Positions 35,085-44,018 are shown, counted from the stretch's first letter. The stretch: DNA of 64,000 nucleotides from Streptococcus parauberis NCFD 2020 (GCF_000187935.1 NZ_AEUT02000001.1:62001-126000), one strand, 5' to 3'. Program-made: numbers and translations. The notes: generated from the letters alone by a model not told the origin.

Positions 35085-37217
35085 ATGGAAAATAAAATTA
35101 TCGAAACAATTGCTGAGCAATTAGCAATCTCAATAAAACAAATTCAAGACGTTTTAGATTTAACAGCTGAAGGAAATACCATTCCATTTATTGCACGTTA
35201 TCGAAAAGAAGTGACGGGTAATTTGGATGAAGTTGCCATTAAAGCTATTATTGATACTGAAAAATCTTTAACAGCCTTAAAAAATCGAAAAGAAACTGTT
35301 TTGGCAAAAATTGCTGAGCAGGGCAAACTATCTGATCAACTTAGAGCAGCTATTGAATCAGCAGATAAACTAGCTGATGTTGAAGAACTCTACTTGCCTT
35401 ACAAAGAGAAAAGAAGGACCAAAGCAACAATTGCTCGTGAAGCTGGATTGTTCCCACTGGCTCGTCTCATCTTACAAGATGCTGACCAGTTAGAAGTAGA
35501 GGCTGAAAAATATACAAATGAAGCCTTTCCTACTGCAGAAAAAGCTTTGTCAGGAGCTATTGATATTTTAGTTGAGGCAATGTCAGAAGATGCTAAGCTG
35601 CGCTCATGGACTTATAACGAAATTTGGAATTATAGTCAGCTTGTTTCGCAATTAAAAGACCAATCACTTGATGATAAAAATGTCTTTCAAATTTATTATG
35701 ATTTTTCTGATAAAGTTTCCAAAATGCAAGGCTATCGGACACTTGCATTAAACCGTGGTGAAAAACTTGGTGTGCTCAAAGTTTCCTTTGAACATAACAT
35801 TGATAAAATGTTGCGTTTTTTCAGTGTCCGTTTCAAGCAGAAAAATCCTTATATTGAAGATCTCATCTCACAAGCCTTAAAGAAAAAAATTATTCCTACC
35901 ATGGAACGTCGGATTCGCAGTGAATTAACAGAGGCTGCTGAAGACGGTGCTATTCAATTATTTTCAGAGAATTTAAGAAACCTTTTGTTAGTTTCTCCAT
36001 TAAAAGGGAAAATGGTTTTAGGTTTTGACCCAGCCTTTAGAACTGGTGCTAAATTAGCAGTTGTCGATCAAACTGGTAAATTAATTACAACTCACGTCAT
36101 TTACCCAGTACCACCTGCTGGACAAGCAAAAATTCAACTTGCAAAAAAAGAATTAGCTGAATTAATTCAAACCTACCAAATTGAAATTATTGCGATTGGA
36201 AATGGCACGGCTAGCCGTGAAAGCGAAGCTTTTGTAGCTGAAATTCTTAAGGACTTTCCAAGTACTTCATATGTCATCGTGAATGAAAGCGGTGCTTCTG
36301 TTTATTCAGCGTCTGAACTAGCAAGACATGAATTTCCAGAATTAACGGTCGAAAAACGCTCTGCCATTTCAATCGCAAGGCGATTGCAAGACCCATTAGC
36401 AGAATTAGTAAAAATTGATCCTAAGTCAATTGGTGTCGGTCAATATCAGCATGATGTTAGCCAGAAAAAATTAACGGATAATTTGGATTTCGTCGTTGAT
36501 ACCGTGGTTAACCAAGTTGGAGTTAATATCAATACAGCCAGTTCAGTGCTTTTGTCTCATGTTTCTGGACTTAATAAAACAATCTCTGAAAATATCGTTA
36601 AGTACCGTGAGGAAAATGGACGTATACTTTCCCGTGAGGCTATTAAGAAAGTTCCACGTCTAGGGGCAAAGGCATTTGAGCAAGCTGCTGGTTTTTTGCG
36701 GATTCCAAATGGTGAAAATGTCCTCGACAATACAGGGGTTCACCCAGAATCCTATGCAGCTGTTAAGCAATTATTTAAAGAATTAGATATTAAGGGATTA
36801 GACGACCAAGCAAAAGACAAATTAAAAGCAGTGAATAAGAAGGAGATGGCTGAGAAGTTGTCAATTGGTTTTGAGACATTGAAAGATATTATCAGTGATT
36901 TACTCAAACCAGGAAGAGACCTTCGGGATGAATTCCAAACGCCAGTATTACGTCAAGATGTTTTAGATTTAAAAGATTTAAGAATTGGTCAAAAACTGGA
37001 AGGGACTGTTCGCAATGTTGTCGATTTTGGTGCTTTTGTAGATGTTGGTGTCCATGAAGATGGCTTAATTCATATTTCCGAAATGAGTAAGACATTTGTA
37101 AATCACCCAAGTCAGGTAGTTTCCGTAGGTGATTTGGTGACTGTATGGGTTTCTAAAATTGATCTTGACCGTCACAAAGTTAACCTTAGTTTATTAGCGC
37201 CAAATGAATCTAACTGA
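35085..37217 (+). CDS. tex: Tex-family RNA-binding protein
   Basis: 710 residues. Tex modules in order: N-terminal helical region with the hallmark GNTIPFIARYRKEVTG (about 26-41), YqgF-like RNase H fold (GFDPAFRTGAKLAVVD near 317), helix-hairpin-helix repeats (about 490-560), and a C-terminal S1 domain (IGQKLEGTVRNVVDFGAFVDVGV, about 632-654 onward). Tex affects transcription and toxin expression in several bacteria; its precise activity is open. The N-terminus matches homologues, so ATG 35085 is real, yet it has no Shine-Dalgarno. The stop lies inside the following sprT gene. Confidence 0.93.
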   Translation: MENKIIETIAEQLAISIKQIQDVLDLTAEGNTIPFIARYRKEVTGNLDEVAIKAIIDTEKSLTALKNRKETVLAKIAEQGKLSDQLRAAIESADKLADVEELYLPYKEKRRTKATIAREAGLFPLARLILQDADQLEVEAEKYTNEAFPTAEKALSGAIDILVEAMSEDAKLRSWTYNEIWNYSQLVSQLKDQSLDDKNVFQIYYDFSDKVSKMQGYRTLALNRGEKLGVLKVSFEHNIDKMLRFFSVRFKQKNPYIEDLISQALKKKIIPTMERRIRSELTEAAEDGAIQLFSENLRNLLLVSPLKGKMVLGFDPAFRTGAKLAVVDQTGKLITTHVIYPVPPAGQAKIQLAKKELAELIQTYQIEIIAIGNGTASRESEAFVAEILKDFPSTSYVIVNESGASVYSASELARHEFPELTVEKRSAISIARRLQDPLAELVKIDPKSIGVGQYQHDVSQKKLTDNLDFVVDTVVNQVGVNINTASSVLLSHVSGLNKTISENIVKYREENGRILSREAIKKVPRLGAKAFEQAAGFLRIPNGENVLDNTGVHPESYAAVKQLFKELDIKGLDDQAKDKLKAVNKKEMAEKLSIGFETLKDIISDLLKPGRDLRDEFQTPVLRQDVLDLKDLRIGQKLEGTVRNVVDFGAFVDVGVHEDGLIHISEMSKTFVNHPSQVVSVGDLVTVWVSKIDLDRHKVNLSLLAPNESN

Positions 37218-37644
37218 TTATGTAAAGCAGGTTTCCAAAGAGGATTTTGGACAAAGCTTCGAACACGAGGCCCATTGGAATAATCGTTTAAAAACAACAG
37301 GTGGAAGATTTTTCCCCAATGATGGTCACTTAGATTTTAATCTTAATCTTTATGAAGAATTTGGTCCTGAGATTTTTCGGAAAATTGTTAGGCATGAGCT
37401 CTGTCACTACCATCTCTATATGGCCAAAAAAGGTTTCCGACATCGAGACCAAGATTTTAAAGATCTATTAGCCCAGGTCGATGGTTTGCGCTATGCCCCA
37501 ATTAGTCAAAAACTCAATAAAATTCATTATATATGTAAGTCTTGTGGGCATCATTTTACAAGAAGACGACAGATTAACACGCGAAAATATGTTTGCGGCT
37601 TTTGTCAAGGAAAAATAGTCAAAATAAATCAGTCAAAAGACTGA
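37204..37644 (+). CDS. SprT-like zinc metalloprotein
   Basis: 146 residues. Metallopeptidase-like motif HELCHYH (about 63-69) with the upstream RKIVR context, and a C-terminal zinc ribbon (CKSCGHHFTRR...CGFCQGK, Cys pairs near 112/115 and 130/133). The SprT/YpcB (UPF0357-type) family resembles the protease domain of Spartan; activity in streptococci is unproven. It overlaps the 3' end of tex by 14 bases in another frame and has no clear ribosome site, so translation is probably coupled. Confidence 0.88.
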   Translation: MNLTDYVKQVSKEDFGQSFEHEAHWNNRLKTTGGRFFPNDGHLDFNLNLYEEFGPEIFRKIVRHELCHYHLYMAKKGFRHRDQDFKDLLAQVDGLRYAPISQKLNKIHYICKSCGHHFTRRRQINTRKYVCGFCQGKIVKINQSKD

Positions 37645-37651
37645 TTTATTT
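37622..37651 (+). terminator. Terminator of tex-sprT
   Basis: Perfect 13-bp stem AAATAAATCAGTC (37622-37634) with GACTGATTTATTT (37639-37651), loop AAAA; it contains the sprT stop codon. Confidence 0.85.
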
Positions 37652-37704
37652 ATCATCAATAGGTATTATAATATAGAAGAAAATCAGCAAAGGAGGAGTG
37701 CGCA

Positions 37705-37977
37705 ATGGATACAGTTTTTTACAAACAGCGCAAAAACAGGTTGGTTGCAGGTGTTGTTGCTGGCTTAGCTGATAAATATGGTTGGGATTTAGCAATTGCA
37801 CGCGTTTTTGCAGCCCTGCTAATTTATTCAACTGGCTTTGGATTTGTTATTTACATTTTATTAGCTATCTTTTTGCCTTATAAAGAGGATCTAATTGCTA
37901 AAAAACGTAATAATGGGCCAAGACGTCGTAAGGATGCCGAAGTGGTTGACGATGAAGATGATGGTTGGTTCTGGTAA
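37705..37977 (+). CDS. PspC-domain membrane protein
   Basis: 90 residues. The PspC domain fills the first 60: a basic start (FYKQRKNRLVAGVVAGLADK) then a membrane helix (IYSTGFGFVIYILLAIFLP, about 40-58), and a charged cytoplasmic tail ending DDEDDGWFW. PspC proteins in Firmicutes are linked to envelope stress. The acidic, Trp-ended tail is unusual. GGAGGAG precedes the ATG. It is a single gene between two terminators. Confidence 0.85.
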   Translation: MDTVFYKQRKNRLVAGVVAGLADKYGWDLAIARVFAALLIYSTGFGFVIYILLAIFLPYKEDLIAKKRNNGPRRRKDAEVVDDEDDGWFW

Positions 37978-38044
37978 GAATTTTCTTTAACTTATTATTT
38001 TTGAACAGGGGAATAATGAATTAAAGAGACAACCTATTGATTTG

Positions 38045-38080
38045 AAGAAGGACTTTATGACTGACATGAAGTCTTTTTCT
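38045..38080 (+). terminator. Terminator of the PspC gene
   Basis: AAGGACTT (38048-38055) pairs with AAGTCTTT (38069-38076) with one G-T pair and runs on into T residues. Confidence 0.65.
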
Positions 38081-38141
38081 CTAAAATTTTATATTTATGA
38101 TACTTTAAAGTGACTCTATTAAAGGGTTTACAATTCAAGTA

Positions 38142-38150
38142 TGATATAAT
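38142..38150 (+). promoter_or_regulatory. Extended -10 promoter of the hprK operon
   Basis: TGATATAAT, 17 bases before the start codon. A TTTACA at 38127-38132 is too close (12 bases) to act as a standard -35. Confidence 0.65.
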
Positions 38151-38167
38151 ATAAAAAAGGAGAAATT

Positions 38168-39100
38168 ATGTCAGTTACAGTTAAGATGCTCATTAATAAG
38201 GTTCGTTTTGAAATTATTTATGGCACCGATGAATTATTTGAAAAAGAAATCACAACATCCGACATATCAAGACCAGGGCTTGAAATGACCGGTTATTTTG
38301 ATTATTATGCACCTGAACGCATTCAGATTTTTGGGATGAAGGAATGGTCATATTTGACAAAAATGACTTCTCATAACCGTTATTCAGTTTTAAGAGAGAT
38401 GTTTAAAAAAGAAACACCAGCTGTGATCGTTTCTAGAGATTTACCAATACCTGATGAAATGATTCAAGCAGCTAAAGAGGAAAATATTGTTCTTTTAAAA
38501 AGTAAAACATCTACTAGTCGATTATTAGGTGAAATCTCTTATTTCTTAGGGGAATCATTAGCAGAACGAACAAGTGTTCACGGTGTTTTGATGGACATTT
38601 ATGGTATGGGTGTTCTGATACAAGGGGACTCTGGTATAGGTAAAAGCGAAACTGGTTTGGAATTGGTAAAGCGGGGTCATCGTTTAGTTGCTGATGACCG
38701 AGTAGATGTCTATGCGAAAGACGAAGAGACACTTTGGGGGGAGCCTGCTGAGATTTTACGACATCTTCTCGAAATTCGAGGTGTTGGCATTATTGACATT
38801 ATGTCACTTTATGGAGCTAGTGCTGTTAAAGATTCTTCACAAGTTCAGTTGGCTATTTATTTAGAAAATTTTGAAGCAGGGAAAATATTTGATCGTCTTG
38901 GCAATGGTAATGAAGATGTTGATTTTGCCGGCGTTAAAATTCCACGAATTAGAATTCCAGTTAAAACTGGGCGAAATGTCTCTGTTGTTATTGAAGCAGC
39001 TGCGATGAACTATCGTGCTAAACAAATGGGATTTGATGCGACTAAAACTTTTGAAGAAAGATTAACGAATTTGATTAGTCAGAATGAGGAAAACCAATGA
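38168..39100 (+). CDS. hprK: HPr kinase/phosphorylase
   Basis: 310 residues. Phosphorylates and dephosphorylates Ser46 of HPr, the signal for CcpA-dependent catabolite control. P-loop GDSGIGKSE (about 153-161), the catalytic His138 region (SVHGVLMD) and the family signature [11 protein letters not shown] (about 202-212). RBS AAGGAG. It shares four bases (ATGA) with lgt. It is the enzyme behind regulation at the cre sites noted at 6395 and 51804. Confidence 0.96.
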   Translation: MSVTVKMLINKVRFEIIYGTDELFEKEITTSDISRPGLEMTGYFDYYAPERIQIFGMKEWSYLTKMTSHNRYSVLREMFKKETPAVIVSRDLPIPDEMIQAAKEENIVLLKSKTSTSRLLGEISYFLGESLAERTSVHGVLMDIYGMGVLIQGDSGIGKSETGLELVKRGHRLVADDRVDVYAKDEETLWGEPAEILRHLLEIRGVGIIDIMSLYGASAVKDSSQVQLAIYLENFEAGKIFDRLGNGNEDVDFAGVKIPRIRIPVKTGRNVSVVIEAAAMNYRAKQMGFDATKTFEERLTNLISQNEENQ

Positions 39101-39876
39101 TTGACCCAATAGCATTTAAAATTGGTCCATTTGCCGTTCATTGGTACGCGATTTGTATCATGATGGGTTTGCTGTTAGGAGTCTACTTAGCTTCAAAAGA
39201 AGCTCCACACAAAAAATTGCCTAGTGACGATATTATTGACTTTATTTTGATTGCCTTTCCACTATCTATTCTTGGTGCACGAATTTATTATGTTGCCTTT
39301 GAATGGTCATATTATTCTCAGCACCTGAATGAAATTTTTGCCATTTGGAATGGCGGGATTGCTATCTACGGTGGTTTAATCACAGGTGCCATCGTCTTGT
39401 ATTTTTACACCTATAATAAAGCTATTGATCCCATAAGATTTTTGGATGTTACAGTTCCTGGTGTAATGATTGCGCAGGCTATTGGTCGCTGGGGTAATTT
39501 TGTAAATCAAGAAGCTTATGGCAAAGCAGTAAAAAGTTTAAATTATTTACCAAACTTCATAAAACAACAAATGTTTATAGACGGAAGTTACCGAATTCCA
39601 ACCTTTTTATTTGAGTCATTATGGAATTTATTTGGATTTATCTTTATCATTGTTTTGAGAAGAAAACCTAAGTTTCTCTTAGAAGGTGAAATCTTTGCTT
39701 TTTATCTCATCTGGTATGGTTGTGGTCGACTTGTTATAGAAGGCATGAGAACGGATAGTCTAATGTTCTTAGGTATCCGAGTTTCACAAATTGTTTCAAT
39801 TATTATTATTGTAATTGGTCTTGCTTTTGTTATCAAAAGAAGAGCACAAAAAAATATTCCTTTCTATCAGGAATAA
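39097..39876 (+). CDS. lgt: Prolipoprotein diacylglyceryl transferase
   Basis: 259 residues, about seven membrane helices. Transfers diacylglycerol from phosphatidylglycerol to the lipobox Cys of prolipoproteins such as PstS and the OppA-like protein in this window. The Lgt signature [13 protein letters not shown] (about 129-141) is complete and [14 protein letters not shown] provides the conserved Arg. ATGA overlap with hprK; the hprK-lgt pairing is standard in streptococci. Confidence 0.96.
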   Translation: MIDPIAFKIGPFAVHWYAICIMMGLLLGVYLASKEAPHKKLPSDDIIDFILIAFPLSILGARIYYVAFEWSYYSQHLNEIFAIWNGGIAIYGGLITGAIVLYFYTYNKAIDPIRFLDVTVPGVMIAQAIGRWGNFVNQEAYGKAVKSLNYLPNFIKQQMFIDGSYRIPTFLFESLWNLFGFIFIIVLRRKPKFLLEGEIFAFYLIWYGCGRLVIEGMRTDSLMFLGIRVSQIVSIIIIVIGLAFVIKRRAQKNIPFYQE

Positions 39877-39891
39877 GCTAAAGGAGAAAAT

Positions 39892-40299
39892 ATGGATTTA
39901 GTAGGTATTGCATTAATTATCATCGCACTTGCATTTGTTGCACTCGTAATCTTTTTAATTATTGTTCTTAAAAAGGTATCAGAAACAATTGACGAAACGA
40001 AGAAGACAATTTCTGTTTTAACCAGTGATGTCAATGTAACTCTTTATCAAACTAATGAAATCTTAGCTAAAGCAAATGTTTTAGTTGAAGATGTCAATGG
40101 TAAAGTATCAACAATTGATCCCTTATTTGTTGCCATTGCAGATTTATCAGAAAGTGTTTCTGATTTAAATGTTCATGCAAGAACTTTGGGACAACATGCT
40201 AGCTCAGCAACAAGTGGTGTTTCTAAAGTTAGTAAAACTGCCATGGTAGGTAAAATGGCCTCAAAAGTATTTGGTAAAAAGGAGAAAAGTTATGAGTAA
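39892..40299 (+). CDS. DUF948-family membrane protein
   Basis: 135 residues. One N-terminal membrane helix (IALIIIALAFVALVIFLIIV, about 5-24) followed by a helical, coiled-coil-prone cytoplasmic part (KKVSETIDETKKTISVLTSD). The family is of unknown function and is nearly always paired with a YtxH-like gene, as here. AAAGGAG precedes the ATG; 15 bases after lgt. The last eight bases overlap the next gene. Confidence 0.85.
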   Translation: MDLVGIALIIIALAFVALVIFLIIVLKKVSETIDETKKTISVLTSDVNVTLYQTNEILAKANVLVEDVNGKVSTIDPLFVAIADLSESVSDLNVHARTLGQHASSATSGVSKVSKTAMVGKMASKVFGKKEKSYE

Positions 40300-40822
40300 T
40301 CTACTTAAATCATTAGTTATTGGTACTGCAACTGGACTTGCAACTGCCTATTTCTTATCAACAGAAAAAGGAAAAGAAATTAAAAGCCGTGCTGAACAGG
40401 CATACGATGCTTATAAAGAAAACCCAGAAGAGTATCATCAAATGGCAAAAGAAAAAGGTACTGAATATACTAACCTTGCAAAAGAAACATTTAATGATTA
40501 TAAACATAAATTTGAAACTGGTGAGATTACTCCTGAACAAGTAATGGAAGCAGTTAAACAAAAAACAAATCAATTTGTTAATAAGACAAGCCAACAATTT
40601 ACAGAAGAAAAAGATATGACAGATGATCAAACAATGACTACTGAAGATGTTGTTCTTAATGAAGAAGATGTAATCATTGATTATTCTGATATCAATGAGG
40701 AAGCTCCAGTGATGAACACTTCAGAAGATTTGATTTCAGATACAGATGTTTTTTCAGAAGAAATTATAGATGCATCAGCTAAGTCTGAACGTGAAGAAGA
40801 AGAGTTACATTCAGAAATATAA
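40292..40822 (+). CDS. YtxH-like general stress membrane protein
   Basis: 176 residues. It starts MSNLLKSLVIGTATGLATAY, a glycine-zipper membrane helix, followed by STEKGKEIKSRAEQAYDAYK and an increasingly acidic C-terminal half (EEDVIIDYSDINEEAPV and similar), longer than classic YtxH. ATG 40292 with AAGGAG 7 bases upstream is preferred over an upstream in-frame TTG at 40271. It overlaps the DUF948 gene by eight bases, and the stop is followed at once by the terminator. Confidence 0.82.
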   Translation: MSNLLKSLVIGTATGLATAYFLSTEKGKEIKSRAEQAYDAYKENPEEYHQMAKEKGTEYTNLAKETFNDYKHKFETGEITPEQVMEAVKQKTNQFVNKTSQQFTEEKDMTDDQTMTTEDVVLNEEDVIIDYSDINEEAPVMNTSEDLISDTDVFSEEIIDASAKSEREEEELHSEI

Positions 40823-40852
40823 AAAAGTTTTGGGTTTTCCCAAAACTTTTTT
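40821..40852. terminator. Bidirectional terminator
   Basis: AAAAAAGTTTTGGG (40821-40834), loop TTTT, CCCAAAACTTTTTT (40839-40852): perfect 14-bp stem with T runs on both strands. Confidence 0.9.
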
Positions 40853-41136
40853 TATTTGATAAGATTTTTAACAGATTTTTTGAGAACATTTGTGATACTA
40901 AAGCTAATTAAACCTGAGAACAAAAATGCCCATATCGGAGAAAAGTTTAATGCGAGTAGGACAAATGCAAATAAGACAGTGACTAAACTAAAAATTGCAA
41001 TCGCAGCAAAAAAGAATAATTCTTCTAATTTAGCACTAGGTGCATTAAGTTCTTGAAATTCTTGAAATTTCGGAGTTTCATTCTGATAATCCTGTAATTG
41101 TTCAAAATGCTCTTCTTTTCTTAATGGTGATGGCAT
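40852..41136 (-). CDS. Small membrane protein of unknown function (possibly DUF3270)
   Basis: 94 residues. The polar N-terminal 40 residues (HFEQLQDYQNETPKFQEFQE) are followed by two membrane helices (ELFFFAAIAIFSLVTVLFAF and PIWAFLFSGLISFSITNVL) and a basic end. It fits the streptococcal family I recall as DUF3270; no function is known. GGAGAGG precedes the ATG. It is a single gene convergent with the hprK operon. Confidence 0.75.
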   Translation of the reverse strand: MPSPLRKEEHFEQLQDYQNETPKFQEFQELNAPSAKLEELFFFAAIAIFSLVTVLFAFVLLALNFSPIWAFLFSGLISFSITNVLKKSVKNLIK

Positions 41137-41274
41137 AGTCCTCTCCTTTCCTTCGAGATACTAAGTCATTTTATCACAAATTCTCCAATTTGTCATCTCT
41201 TTTTTGAAAATTAAAAAATGAAAGCACAGTTTTCAAGAATTGACAAGAAATATGCTTCCAAGGCCTCCAAAATT

Positions 41275-41283
41275 TGATATAAT
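41275..41283 (+). promoter_or_regulatory. Extended -10 promoter of trhP1, implying a leaderless mRNA
   Basis: TGATATAAT ends nine bases before the ATG at 41293, the same distance as at tex. A TTGACA at 41240-41245 is too far (32 bases) to be its -35. No ribosome site precedes the ATG. Confidence 0.65.
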
Positions 41284-41292
41284 AATCTTTAT

Positions 41293-42219
41293 ATGAAAAA
41301 AATAATTATTACAGCAACAGCTGAAAGTATTGAACACGTTAAAGCATTGTTATCACTTGGGGTAGACCGTATTTATGTTGGAGAAAAAGATTACGGATTA
41401 AGACTTCCTCATAACTTCACTTATGATGAATTACGAGAAATTGCAACAATCGTGCATGCGGCAGGAAAAGAATTGACTGTGGCCTGTAACGCACTGATAC
41501 ACCAAGGAATGATGGATGCCATTAAACCTTTCCTAGATTTAATGAAAGAAATTCAAGTTGATTACTTGGTGGTTGGTGATGCTGGACTCATTTATGTTAA
41601 TAAGCGTGATGGCTATAACTTTAAGTTAATTTATGACACGTCTGTCTTCGTGACATCAAGTCGTCAGGTCAATTTTTGGGGGCAACATGGAGCAGTAGAA
41701 ACTGTATTAGCTCGTGAAATCCCTTCAGCAGAATTATTTACCTTAGCTGAAAATGTTGAATTTCCAGCTGAAGTATTAGTTTATGGAGCCTCGGTTATAC
41801 ACCATTCAAAACGTCCACTGATCGAAAATTACTATAATTTCACTCATATTGATGATGAAACAACCAGAGAACGCGGATTATTCCTTGCTGAACCCGGTGA
41901 TCCCGAGAGCCATTATTCCATTTATCAGGACAACCATGGGACGCACATCTTTATCAACAATGACATTGATATGATGACCAAATTGGAAGAACTGCACAGC
42001 CATAACTTAAATAATTGGAAATTGGATGGGATATACTGTCCGGGTGATAACTTCTTAGCTATTACTAAACTCTTTATTGAGGCGCGCGAGCTAATTTTGG
42101 CTGGAGGATTTAGCCAAGAAAAAGCAGAAGAACTTGATCAAGAACTTAAAAGACTTCATCCAAAAGGTCGTGACTTAGATACCGGATTTTATGAGTTTGA
42201 TCCGAAAACGGTTAAGTAA
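41293..42219 (+). CDS. trhP1: U32-family protein, TrhP1/YrrN-like tRNA hydroxylation factor
   Basis: 308 residues. Peptidase U32 fold, short form without the Fe-S cysteine cluster (starts MKKIIITATAESIEHVKALL; YGASVIHHSKRPLIENYYN near 170). In B. subtilis the adjacent pair YrrN-YrrO (TrhP1-TrhP2) forms 5-hydroxyuridine at tRNA position 34, using a prephenate-derived route. The order and sizes match, so the same role is inferred; older annotation as a collagenase-like protease is probably misleading. No ribosome site is visible and the promoter suggests a leaderless transcript. Confidence 0.85.
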   Translation: MKKIIITATAESIEHVKALLSLGVDRIYVGEKDYGLRLPHNFTYDELREIATIVHAAGKELTVACNALIHQGMMDAIKPFLDLMKEIQVDYLVVGDAGLIYVNKRDGYNFKLIYDTSVFVTSSRQVNFWGQHGAVETVLAREIPSAELFTLAENVEFPAEVLVYGASVIHHSKRPLIENYYNFTHIDDETTRERGLFLAEPGDPESHYSIYQDNHGTHIFINNDIDMMTKLEELHSHNLNNWKLDGIYCPGDNFLAITKLFIEARELILAGGFSQEKAEELDQELKRLHPKGRDLDTGFYEFDPKTVK

Positions 42220-42269
42220 TTTTTGAAGAATTGCTGATGCTCAACAGTCGAGAGAAAAAAGGATAAAAA

Positions 42270-43559
42270 ATGTCAAATACAGAAAAAAAACGTCCAGAGG
42301 TCCTTTCACCAGCTGGAACTTTAGAAAAATTAAAAGTTGCTATTGATTATGGTGCAGATGCAGTTTTTGTCGGTGGACAAGCTTACGGTTTACGTAGTCG
42401 TGCCGGTAATTTTTCTATGGAAGAATTGCAAGAAGGAATTGATTATGCTCACGCTCATGATGCTAAAGTCTATGTTGCAGCCAATATGGTTACACATGAA
42501 GGTAATGAAGCAGGAGCAGGTGAATGGTTCCGTCAATTAAGAGATATGGGCTTAGATGCCGTTATTGTATCAGACCCTGCTTTAATAGTTATCTGTTCAA
42601 CGGAAGCACCAGGTTTAGAAATTCATTTGTCAACTCAAGCTTCATCAACAAACTATGAAACATTTGAGTTTTGGAAAGAAATGGGCTTAACACGTGTTGT
42701 TTTAGCTCGTGAAGTAAATATGGCTGAGTTAGCTGAGATTAGAAAACGTACAGAGGTAGAGATTGAAGCCTTTGTTCACGGAGCAATGTGTATTTCTTAT
42801 TCAGGACGTTGTGTCCTTTCTAACCACATGAGTCACCGCGATGCGAACCGTGGTGGTTGCTCACAATCTTGCCGTTGGAAATATGATCTTTATGAATTGC
42901 CTTTTGGTTCTGAAAGACGTTCTTTAAAAGGTGAAATTCCTGAAGATTATTCAATGTCATCAGTTGATATGTGTATGATTGACCATATTCCTGATTTAAT
43001 TGAGAATGGGGTTGATAGCCTTAAAATTGAAGGTCGCATGAAATCAATTCACTATGTATCAACTGTTACCAATTGTTATAAGGCAGCAGTCGATGCTTAT
43101 ATGGAAAGTCCAGAAAAATTCTTTGCCATTAAAGATGAATTGATTGATGAACTATGGAAAGTAGCTCAGCGCGAATTGGCAACAGGTTTTTATTATGGAA
43201 CGCCAACTGAGAATGAACAGTTATTTGGAGCTCGCCGTAAAATTCCACAATATAAATTTGTTGGAGAAGTAGTCTCATTTGATTCATCAACCATGCTAGC
43301 AACAATCCGTCAACGTAATGTTATTCATGAAGGGGACAAAATTGAGTTTTATGGTCCAGGATTCAGACATTTTGAAACAGAAGTAGTTGATTTACATGAT
43401 GATCAAGGTAACAAAATTAATCGTGCACCAAATCCAATGGCATTACTAACAATTAAATTGCCACAGGCTGTTCAAGCAGGTGATATGATTCGTGCCTGTA
43501 AAGAAGGATTAGTCAATCTTTATAAAAAAGATGGCACTAGCCAAACAGTAAGAGCATAA
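42270..43559 (+). CDS. trhP2: U32-family protein, TrhP2/YrrO-like tRNA hydroxylation factor
   Basis: 429 residues. N-terminal U32 TIM-barrel starting RPEVLSPAGTLEKLKVAIDYGADAVFVGG, with the family signature EAFVHGAMCISYSGRCVLSN and the cysteine set of MC..GRC...GGCSQSCRWKY (about 171-207) that binds an iron-sulfur cluster. A C-terminal beta-barrel follows (about 330-429). It works with TrhP1 in wobble-uridine hydroxylation in B. subtilis; this function is inferred. It lies 50 bases after trhP1, behind AAAGGAT, and ends at a strong terminator. Confidence 0.88.
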   Translation: MSNTEKKRPEVLSPAGTLEKLKVAIDYGADAVFVGGQAYGLRSRAGNFSMEELQEGIDYAHAHDAKVYVAANMVTHEGNEAGAGEWFRQLRDMGLDAVIVSDPALIVICSTEAPGLEIHLSTQASSTNYETFEFWKEMGLTRVVLAREVNMAELAEIRKRTEVEIEAFVHGAMCISYSGRCVLSNHMSHRDANRGGCSQSCRWKYDLYELPFGSERRSLKGEIPEDYSMSSVDMCMIDHIPDLIENGVDSLKIEGRMKSIHYVSTVTNCYKAAVDAYMESPEKFFAIKDELIDELWKVAQRELATGFYYGTPTENEQLFGARRKIPQYKFVGEVVSFDSSTMLATIRQRNVIHEGDKIEFYGPGFRHFETEVVDLHDDQGNKINRAPNPMALLTIKLPQAVQAGDMIRACKEGLVNLYKKDGTSQTVRA

Positions 43560-43560
43560 C

Positions 43561-43586
43561 AAAACTCCTCTATGAAGAGGAGTTTT
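43561..43586. terminator. Bidirectional terminator after trhP2
   Basis: AAAACTCCTC (43561-43570), loop TATGAA, GAGGAGTTTT (43577-43586), perfect 10-bp stem. Confidence 0.85.
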
Positions 43587-43897
43587 CATGCTTTGTTTTT
43601 TGGTAGTATGGATATTTTTTTAATTTCAGAAATGGTGACTATTTGTGTCACATTATTGTTTTTTAAGATGAGCTGTCCTATTTCTTTATTGTATTTGGTA
43701 ATCAGACCTGTTAGGTCCTTTTCTGAGCAAATAAGATGAACGGGAGTATTGCTTTCCATAGCCTCGTTAATAGTAGCTATATTTTTATTTGACTGAAGTG
43801 AAATAGGTTTTTGTTTGTCCTGTTGGTGGGGGTAATGGGAGTGTCCGTCAATAAAATCATAAAGGGATGACTTTATTATATTTGCAAGAGATTTCAT
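43586..43897 (-). CDS. Small unknown protein
   Basis: 103 residues from ATG 43897; the ATG at 43903 is only two bases from AAGGA, too close, while 43897 is eight. The N-terminal half is His/Gln/Lys-rich and polar (DGHSHYPHQQDKQKPISLQ). The C-terminal half (VHLICSEKDLTGLITKYNKE, then VTQIVTISEIKKISIL) looks like a small beta-barrel of the YolD-like/Sm type, but that is only a resemblance. No signal peptide. Convergent with trhP2 and divergent from the PC4-like gene. Function unknown. Confidence 0.6.
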   Translation of the reverse strand: MKSLANIIKSSLYDFIDGHSHYPHQQDKQKPISLQSNKNIATINEAMESNTPVHLICSEKDLTGLITKYNKEIGQLILKNNNVTQIVTISEIKKISILPKNKA

Positions 43898-44018
43898 AGC
43901 CATTTTCCTTATAAATTGTTAGAATAGTTTTATAGTATTTTATCGCAAAATTGTTATTTTTTAAAGAAAAGAGATAGAAATTTTTCTCTTTTTTTCGAAT
44001 TATTTATTAGGAGGAAAA

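Noticed and set aside
40358..40630. 90-codon Phe/Cys-rich open frame antisense to the YtxH-like gene
   Set aside because: Product is a by-product of Lys/Glu-rich coding on the other strand; no start signals.
41240..41245. Perfect TTGACA before trhP1
   Set aside because: It is 32 bases from the only TATAAT, and nothing resembling a -10 lies 16-18 bases downstream.
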